Positions 1-9,833 are shown, numbered from the stretch's first letter. The stretch: DNA of 24,242 bases from Oopsacas minuta (GCA_024704765.1 JAKMXF010000142.1:1-24242), one strand, 5' to 3'. Translations and numbers: made by a program. Notes: generated from the letters alone by a model not told the origin.

Positions 1-173
1 CTAATAGTATTTTCGGATACAGCAACCCCGATATACCCTAAAAACACTCCAACAATCTGAGCCAAGAGATAGAAATATTTTTTTGTTGACCTGTGTAATG
101 TGCAAGTTCTTAGATAATTAGTATCATGAGCTACACAGAGAACTATAGGTAAGTATTATTGGTTCACCTAAAT

Positions 174-226
174 ACGAGCTTTTGGCACGTCGCTTCGTGA
201 TGAACTCGGTACCTTGCGTCAAGGTA
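174..226 (-). repeat. Hairpin-module repeat, copy 1
   Basis: Read on the minus strand this matches the modules at 14466-14524 and 18966-19026 (shared core gagttcatc, then cgaagcgacg, then gccaaa). It holds a perfect 7-bp stem TACCTTG/CAAGGTA (210-216 with 220-226, loop CGT) and the TCRC-GAA-GCGA element. The region is clearly GC-richer than its surroundings. The function is unknown. Confidence 0.6.
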
Positions 227-562
227 TCAATTATTATCCAAATTGATGCGAAAATGGGATATGGCATATTTGTTAAAACCCTATATTGCCGTTGAGAGCA
301 AGTCAGCCTAGCCAGCTTTGGCATAGTGCTCGCGCACAGGTGCAGGTGACGCAAAATCGGGGCAGGAGGTAGGACATTACCTGATACAAAAAATACAAGT
401 GATTCATTTGCGCCACTTGCACCACTCTGTCTACGCTACGCCACAAGGGCAAGTCCACAGATATTATAATATTTGGTAATTTGTTTACTTTTAGGTACAT
501 AAAGTAAACAATTTCCAAAATTGACGTAGAATCATACTTTCAATGGTTATGCTGAGGTAATC

Positions 563-668
563 GAGTATGCTGAGTCCAAATATGGTACTGTAAACAACTA
601 TATTATTATATCTCAAATGTTGTTTGTCTGTTTGTTGTCCGTTGATATGTAAATATATTGTTGTTTTT
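563..668 (+). repeat. Fragment of the 14.4-kb MITE family
   Basis: Bases from about 563 to 642 (gagtatgctgag, then gtaaacaac, then gttgtttgtctgttt, then gtccgttga) match 14383-14463 closely. The piece then jumps directly to the 'atatgtaaatatattgttg' block found internally in other copies, so it looks like an internally deleted copy. Confidence 0.6.
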
Positions 669-756
669 TGTTCGCTTAACGAACAGAATTAATTCCCCAG
701 GACTCGAGATACGAGCCATGCAAAAACAAATTTTTGGCGAGTAGATTTGGATAGTT

Positions 757-826
757 TGTATCGTGACCTAGGTTAAATAATGCCTGTGCACTCACTTTGT
801 GAATTGGACCATGGATTAAAGGTAGG
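757..826 (+). repeat. Dispersed repeat, 'GTGACCTA...GCCTGT...GGACCATGGAT' family
   Basis: The order cgtgacctaggtt, taatgcctgtgcact, ttggaccatggatt recurs at 3524-3590 with few changes. Part of it (taaggcctg, cactaagtcc, ggaccagtgat) recurs at 10668-10745, and the distal part recurs at about 16394-16415. It is probably one end of a non-autonomous transposon. No terminal repeat pair or target duplication was identified. Confidence 0.5.
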
Positions 827-928
827 CTATTGTTCAAAAATGTATATTGGGTCAGTTGAGGAAGATTCCGTGAGGGAAGGGAAATCAGTAGGTCAAGGAA
901 GAAGGGCGTAAAACAAGATGAGGACAGG

Positions 929-1285
929 ATGAAATGTAAACAGAAACTCAAAGATGGAGTATACAATCCACTAGAATTTCTAAAAGCTATGAGCCTAACA
1001 ATAGGCAATGTTGTGAGTACTCAAGATGAAGCCTCAAGTAGGTCTGAAGATGAAGGTGTGATCGACGATACTCAAACAATGGAGAACCATTGTATTGTAT
1101 GCTTCGGACCACTGGAAACTTGGGTATTTATGCCATGCAGGCATGCAAATTGTTGCTCCGATTGCTGCCAAAATATAGAAAATCTAAGACAAATTTGTCC
1201 TATATGCCGCTTAACCATTGATTCAACTTTCAAGATATACACTAAATCATACTCCATACATCTACTTCATTTCGTTCGTATTTAA
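929..1285 (+). CDS. RING-finger (C3HC4) protein, probable last exon or orphan fragment
   Basis: The 118-residue reading has a complete RING finger at residues 55-93: C55-x2-C58-x11-C70-x-H72-x3-C76-x2-C79-x10-C90-x2-C93, followed by RLTI. The spacing up to the sixth ligand is that of the C-terminal RINGs of IAP-type E3 ubiquitin ligases, which recruit E2 enzymes, and the finger lies near the C-terminus as in that class. No BIR repeat or other domain is visible. The first ~50 residues are low in features apart from an acidic stretch around 33-48. The frame is open upstream to base 860 (TGA at 857-859), so the true exon may start at an acceptor before the ATG at 929, with earlier exons outside the window or unrecognised. 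Repeat DNA at 757-826 sits just upstream. RING call good; gene boundaries and activity uncertain. Confidence 0.65.
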   Translation: MKCKQKLKDGVYNPLEFLKAMSLTIGNVVSTQDEASSRSEDEGVIDDTQTMENHCIVCFGPLETWVFMPCRHANCCSDCCQNIENLRQICPICRLTIDSTFKIYTKSYSIHLLHFVRI

Positions 1286-1470
1286 ATTTATGTATTACCT
1301 ATGTTTGTTAGAATAATCGATTAAATATAATCAATCTATTGAATGCAAAAAACATCAGTACTTTCGGAAAAGTGACAATATATTGAAAAATGATTCAGAT
1401 AAATGCAGCTTCCTCTGTCAGATATGTTAAATTTATGTTCAATGATTTAGAAATGATATTGGCATTATTA

Positions 1471-1784
1471 GGCCAAGTAAAAGTAATTACTTGTTTCTCA
1501 TCCGGAAATATTTCGGAACTGGTACGCGGCGGGCGGTATTGTATTTTTAATTTTATAATCCAGTTAATATATGAAATACTTTTGACCCTTCGATTATCTT
1601 GCCACATTCTCTCAGAGCATTAAAAATATTGAATTTTTGAACTATGCAAGTAGTAAGATGTGGATTGCACACCCTGTGACCATAGAAATATCCATAAATT
1701 CGGAAAAATAAAAATAAAACTTTCCGTACGGGGATAACATTTGAGACCGGCGGGATGAGAAACAAGATATTACTTTACATGGCC
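1471..1784. mobile_element. PIF/Harbinger-like MITE, copy 1
   Basis: A 314-bp non-coding element. Its left end (GGCCAAGTAAAAGTAATTAC, then TTGTTTCTCATCC) is the inverted complement of its right end (GGATGAG-type, then TTTACATGGCC). The trinucleotide TTA directly flanks both sides (1468-1470 and 1785-1787), which is the TWA target duplication of PIF/Harbinger transposons. A second, longer member with the same ends is at 20949-21635. Open frames inside are overlapping shadows with no transposase motif. Confidence 0.8.
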
Positions 1785-2153
1785 TTATGAATATAAGGTA
1801 GGAAAATACAATAAAAATCTGAGTAGGTAAATGAGAATGTCAATAAATAGATAGGTACGAAGTCTATGTATAGAATTCACGTTCTTTATTAAAAAAGAGA
1901 TGAAACAGTTAGTGGCTTATGTGATTAACTTTTCTAGGATATCCCAAACAACTGTATCACAAACTCGGACAGCTATCCTCCAGCTTTGACTCTCTTCTTC
2001 AATAACTTTTAGCGTAATTTTCACTATAAGTTGTATAGATGGTCCCGTGACCATTTTTTAAAAAAGTAGAGAGCGATCTTCAATCGATTTACAAATCTTC
2101 CAAAAGGATTCAATAACTTCGATTCACAAGTGGATAGCGGTTTCAGTGGTCAA
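1785..2153. other. No gene seen; possible tail of the THAP transposon
   Basis: AT-rich stretch with no open frame of note. By position it could contain the 3' end of the transposon whose decayed transposase ends at 2154, but no terminal repeat was recognised. Confidence 0.35.
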
Positions 2154-3440
2154 TTAAATTGCAAGAGTGTAAGCTGAGTCGAGTGATTCCCCAATTTGGA
2201 TTTCTTCATCTTCGGTCAGAAAAGATAAACAGACTTGACAACGGTTTGATATCTTAATGTAAGAATGAACAGTGTACCCAGCAACAAATGCAAGAGCTTG
2301 AAGTGTTTATGTAAAAACAGTAATATCTGAATAATTAAGGAATTTCTGAACAACAAACATTGAGGGTCGAGGTTGTAGAATTATCAAAAACTCAATGCTA
2401 ATTTGACATTCTGCCACTCGATACTTGAAGGCAAACATACCTTTGCTGTTAAGCGGGGAGCAAATATTGCTAGAGAGTAGAGACAATTGATCAGCTTTGT
2501 ACATAACTCGAATAATTTCGAAAGAGGCAGAAAGAATTTGGGAAATCTTCAAAGCTCGGAAAAACAAACGTACAATTGACATCTTTCTCGTTTAGCCAGT
2601 TGTTCTGAATTGATTTCAGGATATGCACAAAATCAAATAGTAAGATTTACATTTGGATCAAGAATATGGGGAACAATGGGCTCCCAAATATGGGCTGGGG
2701 AAACATCTTGAAAATGTTCACGTTTATAGGATAGTTATCTGTACATACACCATTAACATACAATCCACAACGCTCGATATTTTCTATCACTTGCTTGATG
2801 ACAGGGAATATATCCATTGCAGATGAATTTGAACATGGTAATAGTCGAACGATGGTTGACCACTTTTTAGATAAGCTACAACTCATAAATCAACATCCGA
2901 TACAACCGGTTGAATGAAATGGGGTTGATTCTCATCAGTAGGCCACAGTATCCACTGCATTAGAAGAGAATACGGACAAGCTTATACTTTAAATCTTCAT
3001 ATCGACGCGTTGAAAATTATCTTCATCAATGCTTTTCTGCTCCATACTCAGTTCAATCCAAGAGCCAGGTGATCATGATATTTGGTGTTTAAGTCTAACC
3101 GAGTTGACTGAGTACTTGTCCATTGGGTTGAGTTGAATATGTAGCTGGGGCAACATGGCAAAGCAGGTAACTGCAAGTGGGCAAAGTCAAGGGAGACTGC
3201 ATTACTCTTGAAAGATGGGACGGTTGGGTTGAGGTATACTAAAGAAAAACTCACATCTTCATCACGGAAATTTTGTAGGCAGACGTAAATCCTCTTAATT
3301 TCCTCAATAAATTCTCTGTGAAGAAATTGTTTCCATTGAGAAACTATGCGAGGTGGACCACTAAGCATCTTGAAAATGGGTGTGTGTGGTTCACCTTCAT
3401 AGTTACTCCTACAACCAGGAGCAGAACATTTATTTAGCAT
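2154..3440 (-). pseudogene. Decayed P-element/THAP-type transposase
   Basis: Remains of a THAP-domain transposase in order on the minus strand. 3440-3258: a THAP zinc finger (C-x4-C near the start, PIFKM, then W..FLHREF, then VCLQNF) ending at a plausible donor (GTGAGT). In it, the CxxH motif reads CLQN, so the histidine ligand is lost. 2886-2690: an RNase-H-like segment with IENIERCGLYVNGVCTDN, including the TDN characteristic of this family. About 2640-2585: FDFVHILKSIQNNWLNEK, a hallmark of P-element/THAP9 transposases, in another frame. About 2460-2400: a segment reading LTAKVCLPSSIEWQNVKLAL, again shifted. 2306-2154: FVAGYTVHSYIKISNRCQVC and a stop. Frame changes between every segment show it is dead. 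The 3' and 5' transposon ends were not found. Confidence 0.85.
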
Positions 3441-3523
3441 TAAGACAGAAAAGTGTAATAGAAAAATTCTAATTTGAACAAAAGAACAAGTGTGGGAAAT
3501 AGAAAGGAAAAATATGAATTAGA

Positions 3524-3590
3524 CCGTGACCTACGTTATAATAAGGCCTGTTCACTAGTACGATTTTTTGGACCATGGATGTCGTTTAAG
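3524..3590 (+). repeat. Dispersed repeat, second copy of the 757-826 family
   Basis: Shares ccgtgacctacgttat, aataaggcctgttcact and tttttggaccatgga with 757-826 and, in part, with 10668-10745. The stretch from 3600 to 3720 that follows is featureless AT-rich DNA with a short (TA) run near 3682. Confidence 0.5.
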
Positions 3591-3674
3591 TCCATTAAAT
3601 TTTATTTCAAATAATCATGTATTTGATGTTATTCACCCAAATCGTGAACTTAAAAATTGTTCTTAGGCGATTTT

Positions 3675-3675
3675 N
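3675..3675. other. Ambiguous base (N)
   Basis: A single undetermined base in otherwise continuous sequence, within repeat DNA. Another is at 14249. Confidence 0.95.
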
Positions 3676-3722
3676 CAATTATATATATATTCAGGCCAAA
3701 AAGTGCAGTTTAAATCTTATCA

Positions 3723-4107
3723 CAACTAATATATCTCCATTATTTCCTTAGAACTGACTTACCCAATCCCTGGTCCAAGTCCATTAATCAGCACCATTGC
3801 CTTAGTGTATAGAATGCTATGCCCGTACCATTGGGAGGGGATTAGGGATTTAGTTCACTACCTTATGGATCTGAGTACTCATTTGTACTCGTTATTAAGC
3901 TACCTAGGGGCGGGATGTGGACTTCATGGTGATTTTGTGTTTGGATGCACTTTTGTTGGAGTAATTATTAGAAAAGATTGCAGAATTGCGGATCGTTGGA
4001 TTATTTGTTTTTACATTTGTGACAACAGTCTAAAAATCGATTCTGACTTGTGACAACTAAGGATATTCTGACTAATGACAACTTCGAAATTCTGACTAGT
4101 GAATGCG
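3723..4107 (+). repeat. Long-range inverted repeat, copy A
   Basis: Bases 3723-3821 are identical, base for base, to the reverse complement of 23611-23709 (99 bp). The distal part 4070-4107 (ctgactaatgacaactt, then gaaattctgactagtga) nearly matches the reverse complement of 23503-23540. About 230 bp between these blocks in copy A have no counterpart in copy B, so B is an internally deleted member or A carries extra DNA. The 82-codon open frame at 3805-4053 lies within the repeat and shows no known domain. Confidence 0.85.
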
Positions 4108-4851
4108 CTTCATTACTGAAAAATACATAATGATATGAACCATGGTATTTAGTACATATTAACACAGCACAAGGTATTAAAATAAAAATAGAGCTCTTCG
4201 CTTTCTAGGTCGCTTCACGACGTGAGTCACCTACGCGGAACTTAGTGCCTCAATTGCACTAATGATGAAACATCGAAAAAAGATTCAGAAATAATATCAT
4301 GGTCCAGATTGAGGTGTGTCTATTTTTGGTACTCTAAGTTGACAATATAGTCAGTCCGCACCAATAGGATGTGTAAGTCGGGAATACGAGCCTCAAGTAT
4401 TAAGTAGATTCAGAAAATTTGCGATTTTTAAAATGAGTGCCATTTGTCTAAAATGATGATGTCATGGCATGCCATGTGCAAGTTAGACTGGTGATTCAAT
4501 TTTCAATCATCTCGAAAAATACAAAAGTCACTAACATATAAACTGTCAAATGTGTGAATTTTCGTCAAATAGGGCATGGCCCTGCCAACTCCATCTCCTG
4601 GTATACGTATTAACGAGAGTCTAATGTACAAGAATAGAATAAGAATACACAAGAAAAGAAAGATAATTTGATATACAAAAGAAATAATTACATATGATAA
4701 TTTCAATACATACAAATAGTTGCAGATTTGAATTGTTAGATAATCAAATATACAAACAAAATAGATTAATTTAATCATTAACAACTTGTGACAGAAGTGA
4801 TCTCTTTGAATAAGTAATATACTAGCATTAAGTGATAAGAATTAATGGAAT
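4108..4851. other. Downstream of the TGF-beta gene, no gene seen
   Basis: AT-rich. Bases 4200-4330 share motifs with 13340-13420 (gcttcacgac, then tccagatt.aggt), a weak dispersed repeat. A candidate minus-strand poly(A) signal (ATTAAA) for the ligand gene is at 4770-4775. Minus-strand open frames here are hydrophobic, low-complexity and without domains. Confidence 0.4.
4770..4775 (-). promoter_or_regulatory. Candidate poly(A) signal of the TGF-beta gene
   Basis: ATTAAA on the minus strand, 77 bp past the stop codon at 4852-4854. It is a common variant hexamer, but such strings are frequent in AT-rich DNA. Confidence 0.3.
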
Positions 4852-5215
4852 TTAGCGACAACCACAGGCAGCTACTTGCATATCCAGATACACCTTCATA
4901 ACATATCTTCTGGTAATAGGATCTGAATAGATTAAGGTTAGAGGATTGAGTTGTGTTGGAGTACAGCATACAGATGGTACAGAAGGCTCATTCAAATGAA
5001 ATAAAGAATTCTGTAAGATAGAATGATTGGTAGCATTGAAATGAGATAATAAGGGGATAGGACACATTCCATAGCAGTAATTAAGGTAGTAACCTTTTGG
5101 GTACAAAACCCAATTAGACCATCCAATTTCATTAAAACTAATATAAAGATTATGTTTCTGACATTGATCTGAGTCAGGAGGATAATCTGGAATGTCATTA
5201 GAGGAGCGTCTATTC
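4852..5215 (-). CDS. TGF-beta gene exon 3 (cleavage site and mature ligand)
   Basis: Starts with the third base of codon 224 (G|AAT AGA CGC) after the acceptor ATTAG and ends at TAA (4854-4852). It carries the last three residues of the RNRR site and the whole mature domain, including LYISFNEIGWSNW, TNHSILQ, VCCTPTQL and CGCR. The reading frame is closed just upstream by an in-frame TGA, so an intron there is required. Confidence 0.95.
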
Positions 5216-8200
5216 CTAATAAAAACATCTAATCATCTCGCCATAATACAGTACAAATATGATTTAACAATTATTTATATTAATTAATTAAAAGTATCGT
5301 GTCAAATCACGGATAAGTTGGCAAGTATCCTAGAGACATGGATATTAATGAGAAATTATTTCACCCCTGGAGTGCACAAGAGTACTATAAATCAATAATA
5401 GTGGGGTTCCAATGCATCTATTACTTAGAGGCATTGTAAAGTTAAACTTTGGTTTAATCTTGAAGGTTAGTATCTAAATAACATTTTTGGACTGAGTAGA
5501 CAAACATCAGAAAGAATTGATGCACTCGGGGGTATGGACTTCGAGGGGACTAACTATTGCATGACTGTCCCTGTCATACAATAGTTTGTCCCCTCAAAGT
5601 AGGTACGACCGGACCATATATGGCAATGGATGGTCCCCATGTAGTGTAATGTACCCCAGAATAATCCCAATAATGAAGAATTAAGGGACTAATTCTCTAA
5701 AGAGATATATATAGGGCTTTCCCTGGTTGTGTTGTCCTCCAAGTTATATAATTGGAGTATATTATAACTTGATCTGGGTGTTATATGGGATATTATCTCA
5801 AATTATTTACTAATCAATCTTCTAATTATAGTATTTGTGGATTTCTATCTATTTGTATGTAACTGAGAGATGTTCAAGGGATTAACTTACATCTTTATTA
5901 TGAATTACATGTTTGTACTCCAGGCAAAATACTGAGTGAATTTAATAGAGTGACCCATTTGGCCTTGGTAGCCCTTGTAAAGCCTGCAATAAACATCGTG
6001 AAGAGCATTTAATATAATAAAAAGAGGGGAACCAAATTTTAAGGGCGAACCATCCGACCGGACCATTTAAAGCGGTGGACCAATAAAGCGTGACACTCCC
6101 CACCAAATGAAATATGTTACAGTATAGTGTATGAATAGTTGTATAAATTGGAAATACGACCTTTCGGGTAGAGGACGCTCTGAGCTACATTTATGCAAAT
6201 TTGAGCAAATCAAACGTATAAATAATTTTCGAGGTAAGATCATGCAAAGTGGCTGAGCCACAATGAATAGTGGCCTTGGACCACAGGACCCCAAAAGCCA
6301 CATTTTCGTATTTGGTTCAAATTGTCAGGATTAGTTCGTCTAGATGATGTGGACGTGGTTGGACACGTGTTTTTGAAGTGACAAACCTTTAACGTGTAGT
6401 AAACCCGTTTCGTGACATGCGTTATAGACCAGCTGATTACTTGAGGTTTATAGCACTCATTAATGTGTCATTGGTTAGTAAACTGATTTTTAGATGTGTT
6501 ACAAACCATAACAGTAGGTATCCATTGATTATTGACCAGATATATTAAGAAGCAGATACATGGATACATTGATGTGATCAAAGAATAAATTACCTAATTA
6601 GCACTTGAACGATTCAAATGGATAACGGGGCTCTGATTAACACACGGTCCTAAAAGTATGAATCTACTAGATTATCAAGTGCTAAATAAATAATCTAATT
6701 CAAACTTCAAAATTATCACTGAATAAGAAGAACCAAGAAACTGAATTGATCAGCTGATATATATATTGTGAAGTATTGTGGAATTATGGACCTTTAAGTG
6801 GCGGTTAGCCACTTAAAGGTCCATAATCCCAAAATACACGTACAATCAATATTTGCTTTGAGCCACGTACATATATCATCTATACAAACAAATTGTCAGG
6901 GTTGTATTCGCCTATGTATAGAATAGAAATATGTAGGTAGTTAAGATAAGAATACCGTTTTCTAGAAGATGGATCTTATATTGGAGATGCTCTTATAACC
7001 GTGTATTCTTATTAGCGTTACCAACAAGTATTAACATTATTTGTTTATTAAGAATTAAATCAAGAACCCTACTTTAGAGTGCCCCCTTCAGAAACCTTTA
7101 GGACAATCGGTCATTTTCCATAAACAGTGCTCAACAATTAATGTTTTACTTATATATCGCGGATATATATCTTTATATACTGGCACCTCTTGTCCACCTA
7201 AAAATTCACAATCCATGTCTCTAGATTCATGCTGTATTCAACAACGACTTCTATTATAGTAGCATTGTAATAATACAATACTTACCTGTGATGATGTTGC
7301 CAGTAAACACTTGAGGTTTGTTTATCTTGGGAATATAAAATAAGTTTCGCTGATATATCCAAAGTATATTCTTTGTCAGCCAAAATAAATAATGTTAATA
7401 ATCCGTCTCTTATTAACTTAGATAATTTCTTTAGAGGAATAAGATAATTCTTATTTGATAATAATTTCTTATCTGTAAAGAGATTAACGATATTTCCTTT
7501 AAAGACAGCTAGCACGGTTAGAGGATAGAGTTCAGTAATTTGATCTCCTAATATCTTAACATGAACATATCCAGTGATAAATTTATCACTCAGGAGGGAG
7601 ATATTAAAATTGTAAGTTTGAAGCAGATATCGATAACCAAAATCCCCTAAAAGTAAAGAAAAAGATCCGTATTATATATGTACAAAGCTAACTAGAAGAA
7701 CCCTTATTTTCACAACATGGGTATTTTCAGTTAACCGCAGCAATTGTCTGCTAACCGGTAGCAGGTCTACCGAATATCAACTAGTCTTGTAAAATCTGTG
7801 AGAATTTTAAACTATATAGTATTTAGAACAAATATAACCGAGAAAGAGGTACTCATAGGCTAAATTGGTCACTTTTACAAACGAAATCAGGAAACACAGA
7901 AACAAAAAATGAAAAAATCAGAAAAGATCGTAAAATGCAATATAAATAACATGTTTAGCCAATACAGAGCTATTTCTTGTAATCAATGAATTCAAACATA
8001 ACCTGCTAGGTTACAAGCCTCACCGGTTTTACATGACTACTTGCCATTAGGTAGAAAAACTTTGGTAATTTATTCAATTTTCCCATTTTGTGAGTTGAAT
8101 TCTATAAAATTGTGAAGTGATGCATATGGAATTCAGATTCGGACTCAGCATAGTTGATAGAACTGCTAGTAGCCCATAAACCAAGGGAAAAGGAAAAAGT

Positions 8201-9093
8201 CCATACCGAAGGAAGTCTGTCGGGGGGATGGCAGAAGGAGATCTGAATCTGATTCATAGGGCAGAACCAGCGGAGCAAGACGTTATCCACAAAGGGACAC
8301 CTCCAGGTTGGCATCGTAACACAATAGACTGGAAATAAGCAGCCTTATGGGCCTTTTCCTGTGACCCATCCCCTTGAAGTATCGTACAGTAGATGGGGTG
8401 ATGCATGGGCTACTACAATGCGGCTATACATGCTGACAAATTATAGTAAAATATAAGAATACAATTTTATAAATCCCATTAAAGAAAAAATAATCCTTCA
8501 ATGTTTGCGAATTGAACCTTTTTAGGGTAAAACGTCCTAGGAATCAATTTAGATTTATTAAAAGTTCAAACAGCCATGCTTCATCTAGTTTAGGCTCAAT
8601 TCAAAATATGACATCATAGTGTAGAAATTCATTAGTGAATTTTTAATGAATATCGCATTACTTACATTCCATTAATATATTATTTCCGGGAAACCAATAT
8701 GACCGTTGGACCCCCAAATGGTCATATTGGATACAAATACAGATTCTTAAAGGTATGTATAATGGAAACAATCAACAACAAACCTCTCAACGTAGAGATA
8801 GGATACAAGGTCTGTATAGAATTCGCGAATATTTTCTTATTTCCATAACCAAGCAAATTCATCGCCTTCATAGGATCCTGTTGAGCTCTATTAATCACCT
8901 TATTATATAGACGTACCATAAAACTTGGTAGTTGAGAGTCGTCTGGCCAGTTTGAATGGTTCTTGTCCATATTTGTACCGTCCATCACACCAAGTTTAGA
9001 AGCCAAAATAAGAGATACAGGAGATGTCATCAAAGTATTTGATGAAGTATAATGTAACAGATTCAAGAGACATAGAAACACAAGTATGAGCAT
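4852..9093 (-). CDS. TGF-beta/BMP-like secreted ligand, complete three-exon gene
   Basis: Secreted growth factor predicted to signal through TGF-beta receptors and SMADs after furin cleavage and dimerisation. Spliced CDS: 9093-8784, 7646-7286 and 5215-4852. The total is 1035 nt, 344 residues; intron phases (1, then 2) match at both joins and all sites are GT-AG. Residues 1-18 are a signal peptide (MLILVFLCLLNLLHY). The prodomain (to 227) has the BMP-type helix SFMVRLYNKV near 57-66 and FNIS-type beta-strand residues around 116. The furin site RNRR (224-227) is built across intron 2. The mature domain (228-344) has C242, C271, C275, C307, C308, C341 and C343, the intact seven-cysteine knot set, with GYYLNYCYGMCPIPL, an NAT sequon at 284 and terminal CGCR. 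The pattern is nearest to BMP/GDF ligands. The prodomain is somewhat short. No regulatory site is identified. Confidence 0.93.
5543..5595. repeat. 23-bp-arm hairpin
   Basis: Arms 5543-5565 (gaggggactaact...) and 5573-5595 pair at 21 of 23 positions around the loop TGTCCCT. The pairing continues weakly outward. Intronic position in the TGF-beta gene. Confidence 0.85.
5611..5636. repeat. Short foldback GGACCAT / ATGGTCC
   Basis: Perfect 7-bp arms (5611-5617, 5630-5636) with a 12-nt loop, 15 bp from the hairpin at 5543-5595. Same GGACC theme as the neighbouring foldbacks. Confidence 0.65.
6773..6837. repeat. Near-perfect 30-bp-arm hairpin
   Basis: Arms 6773-6802 and 6808-6837 pair at 28 of 30 positions around the 5-nt loop GGTTA. 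The inner 20 pairs (ending TTTAAGTGGC/GCCACTTAAA) are perfect. It lies inside intron 2, so the transcript would carry it as a long hairpin. Confidence 0.9.
7286..7646 (-). CDS. TGF-beta gene exon 2 (prodomain)
   Basis: Encodes residues 104 (completed) to 223 and two bases of codon 224. It starts GG|GAT after the TAG acceptor and ends at a consensus donor CAG|GTAAGT. The residues around GYRYLLQTYNFNIS and the strand GYVHVKIL fit the beta-rich part of a TGF-beta propeptide. It ends with WQHHH directly before the processing site. Confidence 0.88.
7647..8783 (-). other. Intron 1 of the TGF-beta gene
   Basis: 1137 bp, GTTTGT at the donor and a pyrimidine-rich TTTTTCTTTACTTTTAG acceptor. Just inside the donor side is a foldback at 8694-8730. 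A GC-richer block at about 8130-8420 contains an open minus frame (8314-8102) without recognisable domain; its 'ggaattcagattcgga' resembles 14548-14563, suggesting repeat DNA. Confidence 0.75.
8694..8730. repeat. Foldback: CCAATATGACC / GGTCATATTGG
   Basis: Perfect 11-bp arms (8694-8704 and 8720-8730) around a 15-nt loop that itself contains TTGG/CCAA. One of several GGACC/GGTCC-centred foldbacks in and beside this gene. Confidence 0.8.
8784..9093 (-). CDS. TGF-beta gene exon 1 (signal peptide, start of prodomain)
   Basis: Encodes residues 1-103 and the first base of codon 104. The ATG at 9093 is chosen because a hydrophobic signal peptide follows at once. An NHS glycosylation sequon is at residues 45-47. 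The donor reads GAGAG|GTTTGT with phase 1. Reading past the donor gives hydrophobic residues unlike a prodomain. Confidence 0.88.
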
Positions 9094-9254
9094 AGTTGAA
9101 CTTATCCCAACTCACATATTAGTAAATATCTATAAATTGACATGAATACTCAAAAATTGTTGAATTAACACATTTTTCACATGAACAGTAAACCTTTTGA
9201 AGTACAGCACAAGCGGTTACTCTCGATTGTGCCGCATCATGAGGTTACCTGTAG

Positions 9255-9420
9255 CGAATAATGAATGTGCAGTATTACATCGTCAGTACAAACACGGTTT
9301 ATACGAATTTTCGAATAACACGAACAAATATTTACACAAAATCAGGTCCCTACTATGTTTTTCAATTGATATTGCTCCAGTTAATACTACGTACTCCGGA
9401 GAAGAAGTATAAAATTTCGA
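9255..9420 (+). repeat. Dispersed pogo-like repeat, related to 21065-21180
   Basis: Shares a run of motifs in order with 21070-21175: tacgaattt, cgaataacacgaacaa (near match), atcaggtccctac, ttcaat.gatatt.ctcc, ctccgga. Such 'nnTACGAATTTnnGATAAnACGAAC' sequences are typical of subterminal regions of pogo/Tigger-like non-autonomous elements. Open frames through it are incidental. It lies within 400 bp upstream of the ligand start codon. Confidence 0.6.
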
Positions 9421-9833
9421 AGGCCCACTCGTGTACGCATTTAAACGAAGTTGGACTGTATTTGAAGTGCAATGCTAACTTCCCAGTTAGTGACGGACGT
9501 CAAGGTTTTCTGATGACAGAAGGTTACTAAGATCATTGTTAGCCTGTTAGGAAAAAGTGTGCCTAGATTTCTTTTAGGAAGAAGAGTGATTTCGTAAAAT
9601 ATTTTTGAATAACTCCCAAAACATGGAAAGAGATATTGGCAAGGTAAGGCCAGGTTCGTTAGCTAATTCGATAAAAATGTCATATGCTCTGCCAGTAACT
9701 CTCCAAGATACACCCGTCAGGAACCAAGGGGTGTCTAAAATCTCCGTCCACGAGGCAGACCATGCTGGCCGAAAGATTTCAAATCCTCGTGTCAAATAGT
9801 GGAGATAAAATGAAACCATTAATTGATCTCCTC
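9421..9833. other. Unresolved GC-richer segment
   Basis: Between about 9605 and 9800 both strands are open: 64 codons on plus (from 9605) and 88 on minus (9840-9574). The minus reading (WFLTGVSWRVTGRAYDIF, then LTLPISLSMFWELF) looks protein-like but matches no family known to me. It could be a transposon relic or an unrecognised exon. I do not call a gene. Confidence 0.3.

Larger units (their letters stand above)
1..756. other. Intergenic repeat-rich stretch, no gene seen
   Basis: No convincing coding region. The first ~55 bases share a motif (ccccgatataccctaaaa) with the reverse complement of about 14035-14060, so they belong to a dispersed repeat. Two further repeat pieces inside this stretch are listed separately (174-226 and 563-668). 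Bases around 470-520 contain 'gtaaacaa' segments in the style of the other copies. Short open frames on the minus strand here have no recognisable domain. Confidence 0.5.
5216..7285 (-). other. Intron 2 of the TGF-beta gene
   Basis: 2070 bp with donor GTAAGT and acceptor GTTTTTATTAG. It contains at least three foldbacks (listed separately at 5543-5595, 5611-5636 and 6773-6837) and another GGACC-rich patch at 6058-6095 and 6280-6300. No other coding segment was recognised; a 78-codon minus frame at 6303-6067 has no domain. Confidence 0.75.

Noticed and set aside
676-1008. Minus-strand frame of 110 codons opposite the RING segment
   Set aside because: Composition is low-complexity and it crosses a dispersed repeat and the RING coding strand; no motif.
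929-1285. Assignment of the RING segment to an inhibitor-of-apoptosis protein
   Set aside because: RING spacing fits, but no BIR repeat is visible; only the RING class can be supported.
5000-5228. Minus-strand hydrophobic frame starting MFLLGIDAPLM
   Set aside because: It overlaps the mature TGF-beta exon in another frame; the cysteine-knot frame is clearly the real one.
5228-5240. Acceptor TTAG|ATG just upstream of TGF-beta exon 3
   Set aside because: Its phase does not match the donor of exon 2; the acceptor ending at 5216 matches both phase and pyrimidine tract.
6067-6303. Minus-strand frame of 78 codons in TGF-beta intron 2
   Set aside because: No domain, GGACC-type repeat sequence at both ends.
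8102-8314. Minus-strand frame inside TGF-beta intron 1
   Set aside because: No recognisable domain, and the exon 1/exon 2 phase match leaves no need for an extra exon.
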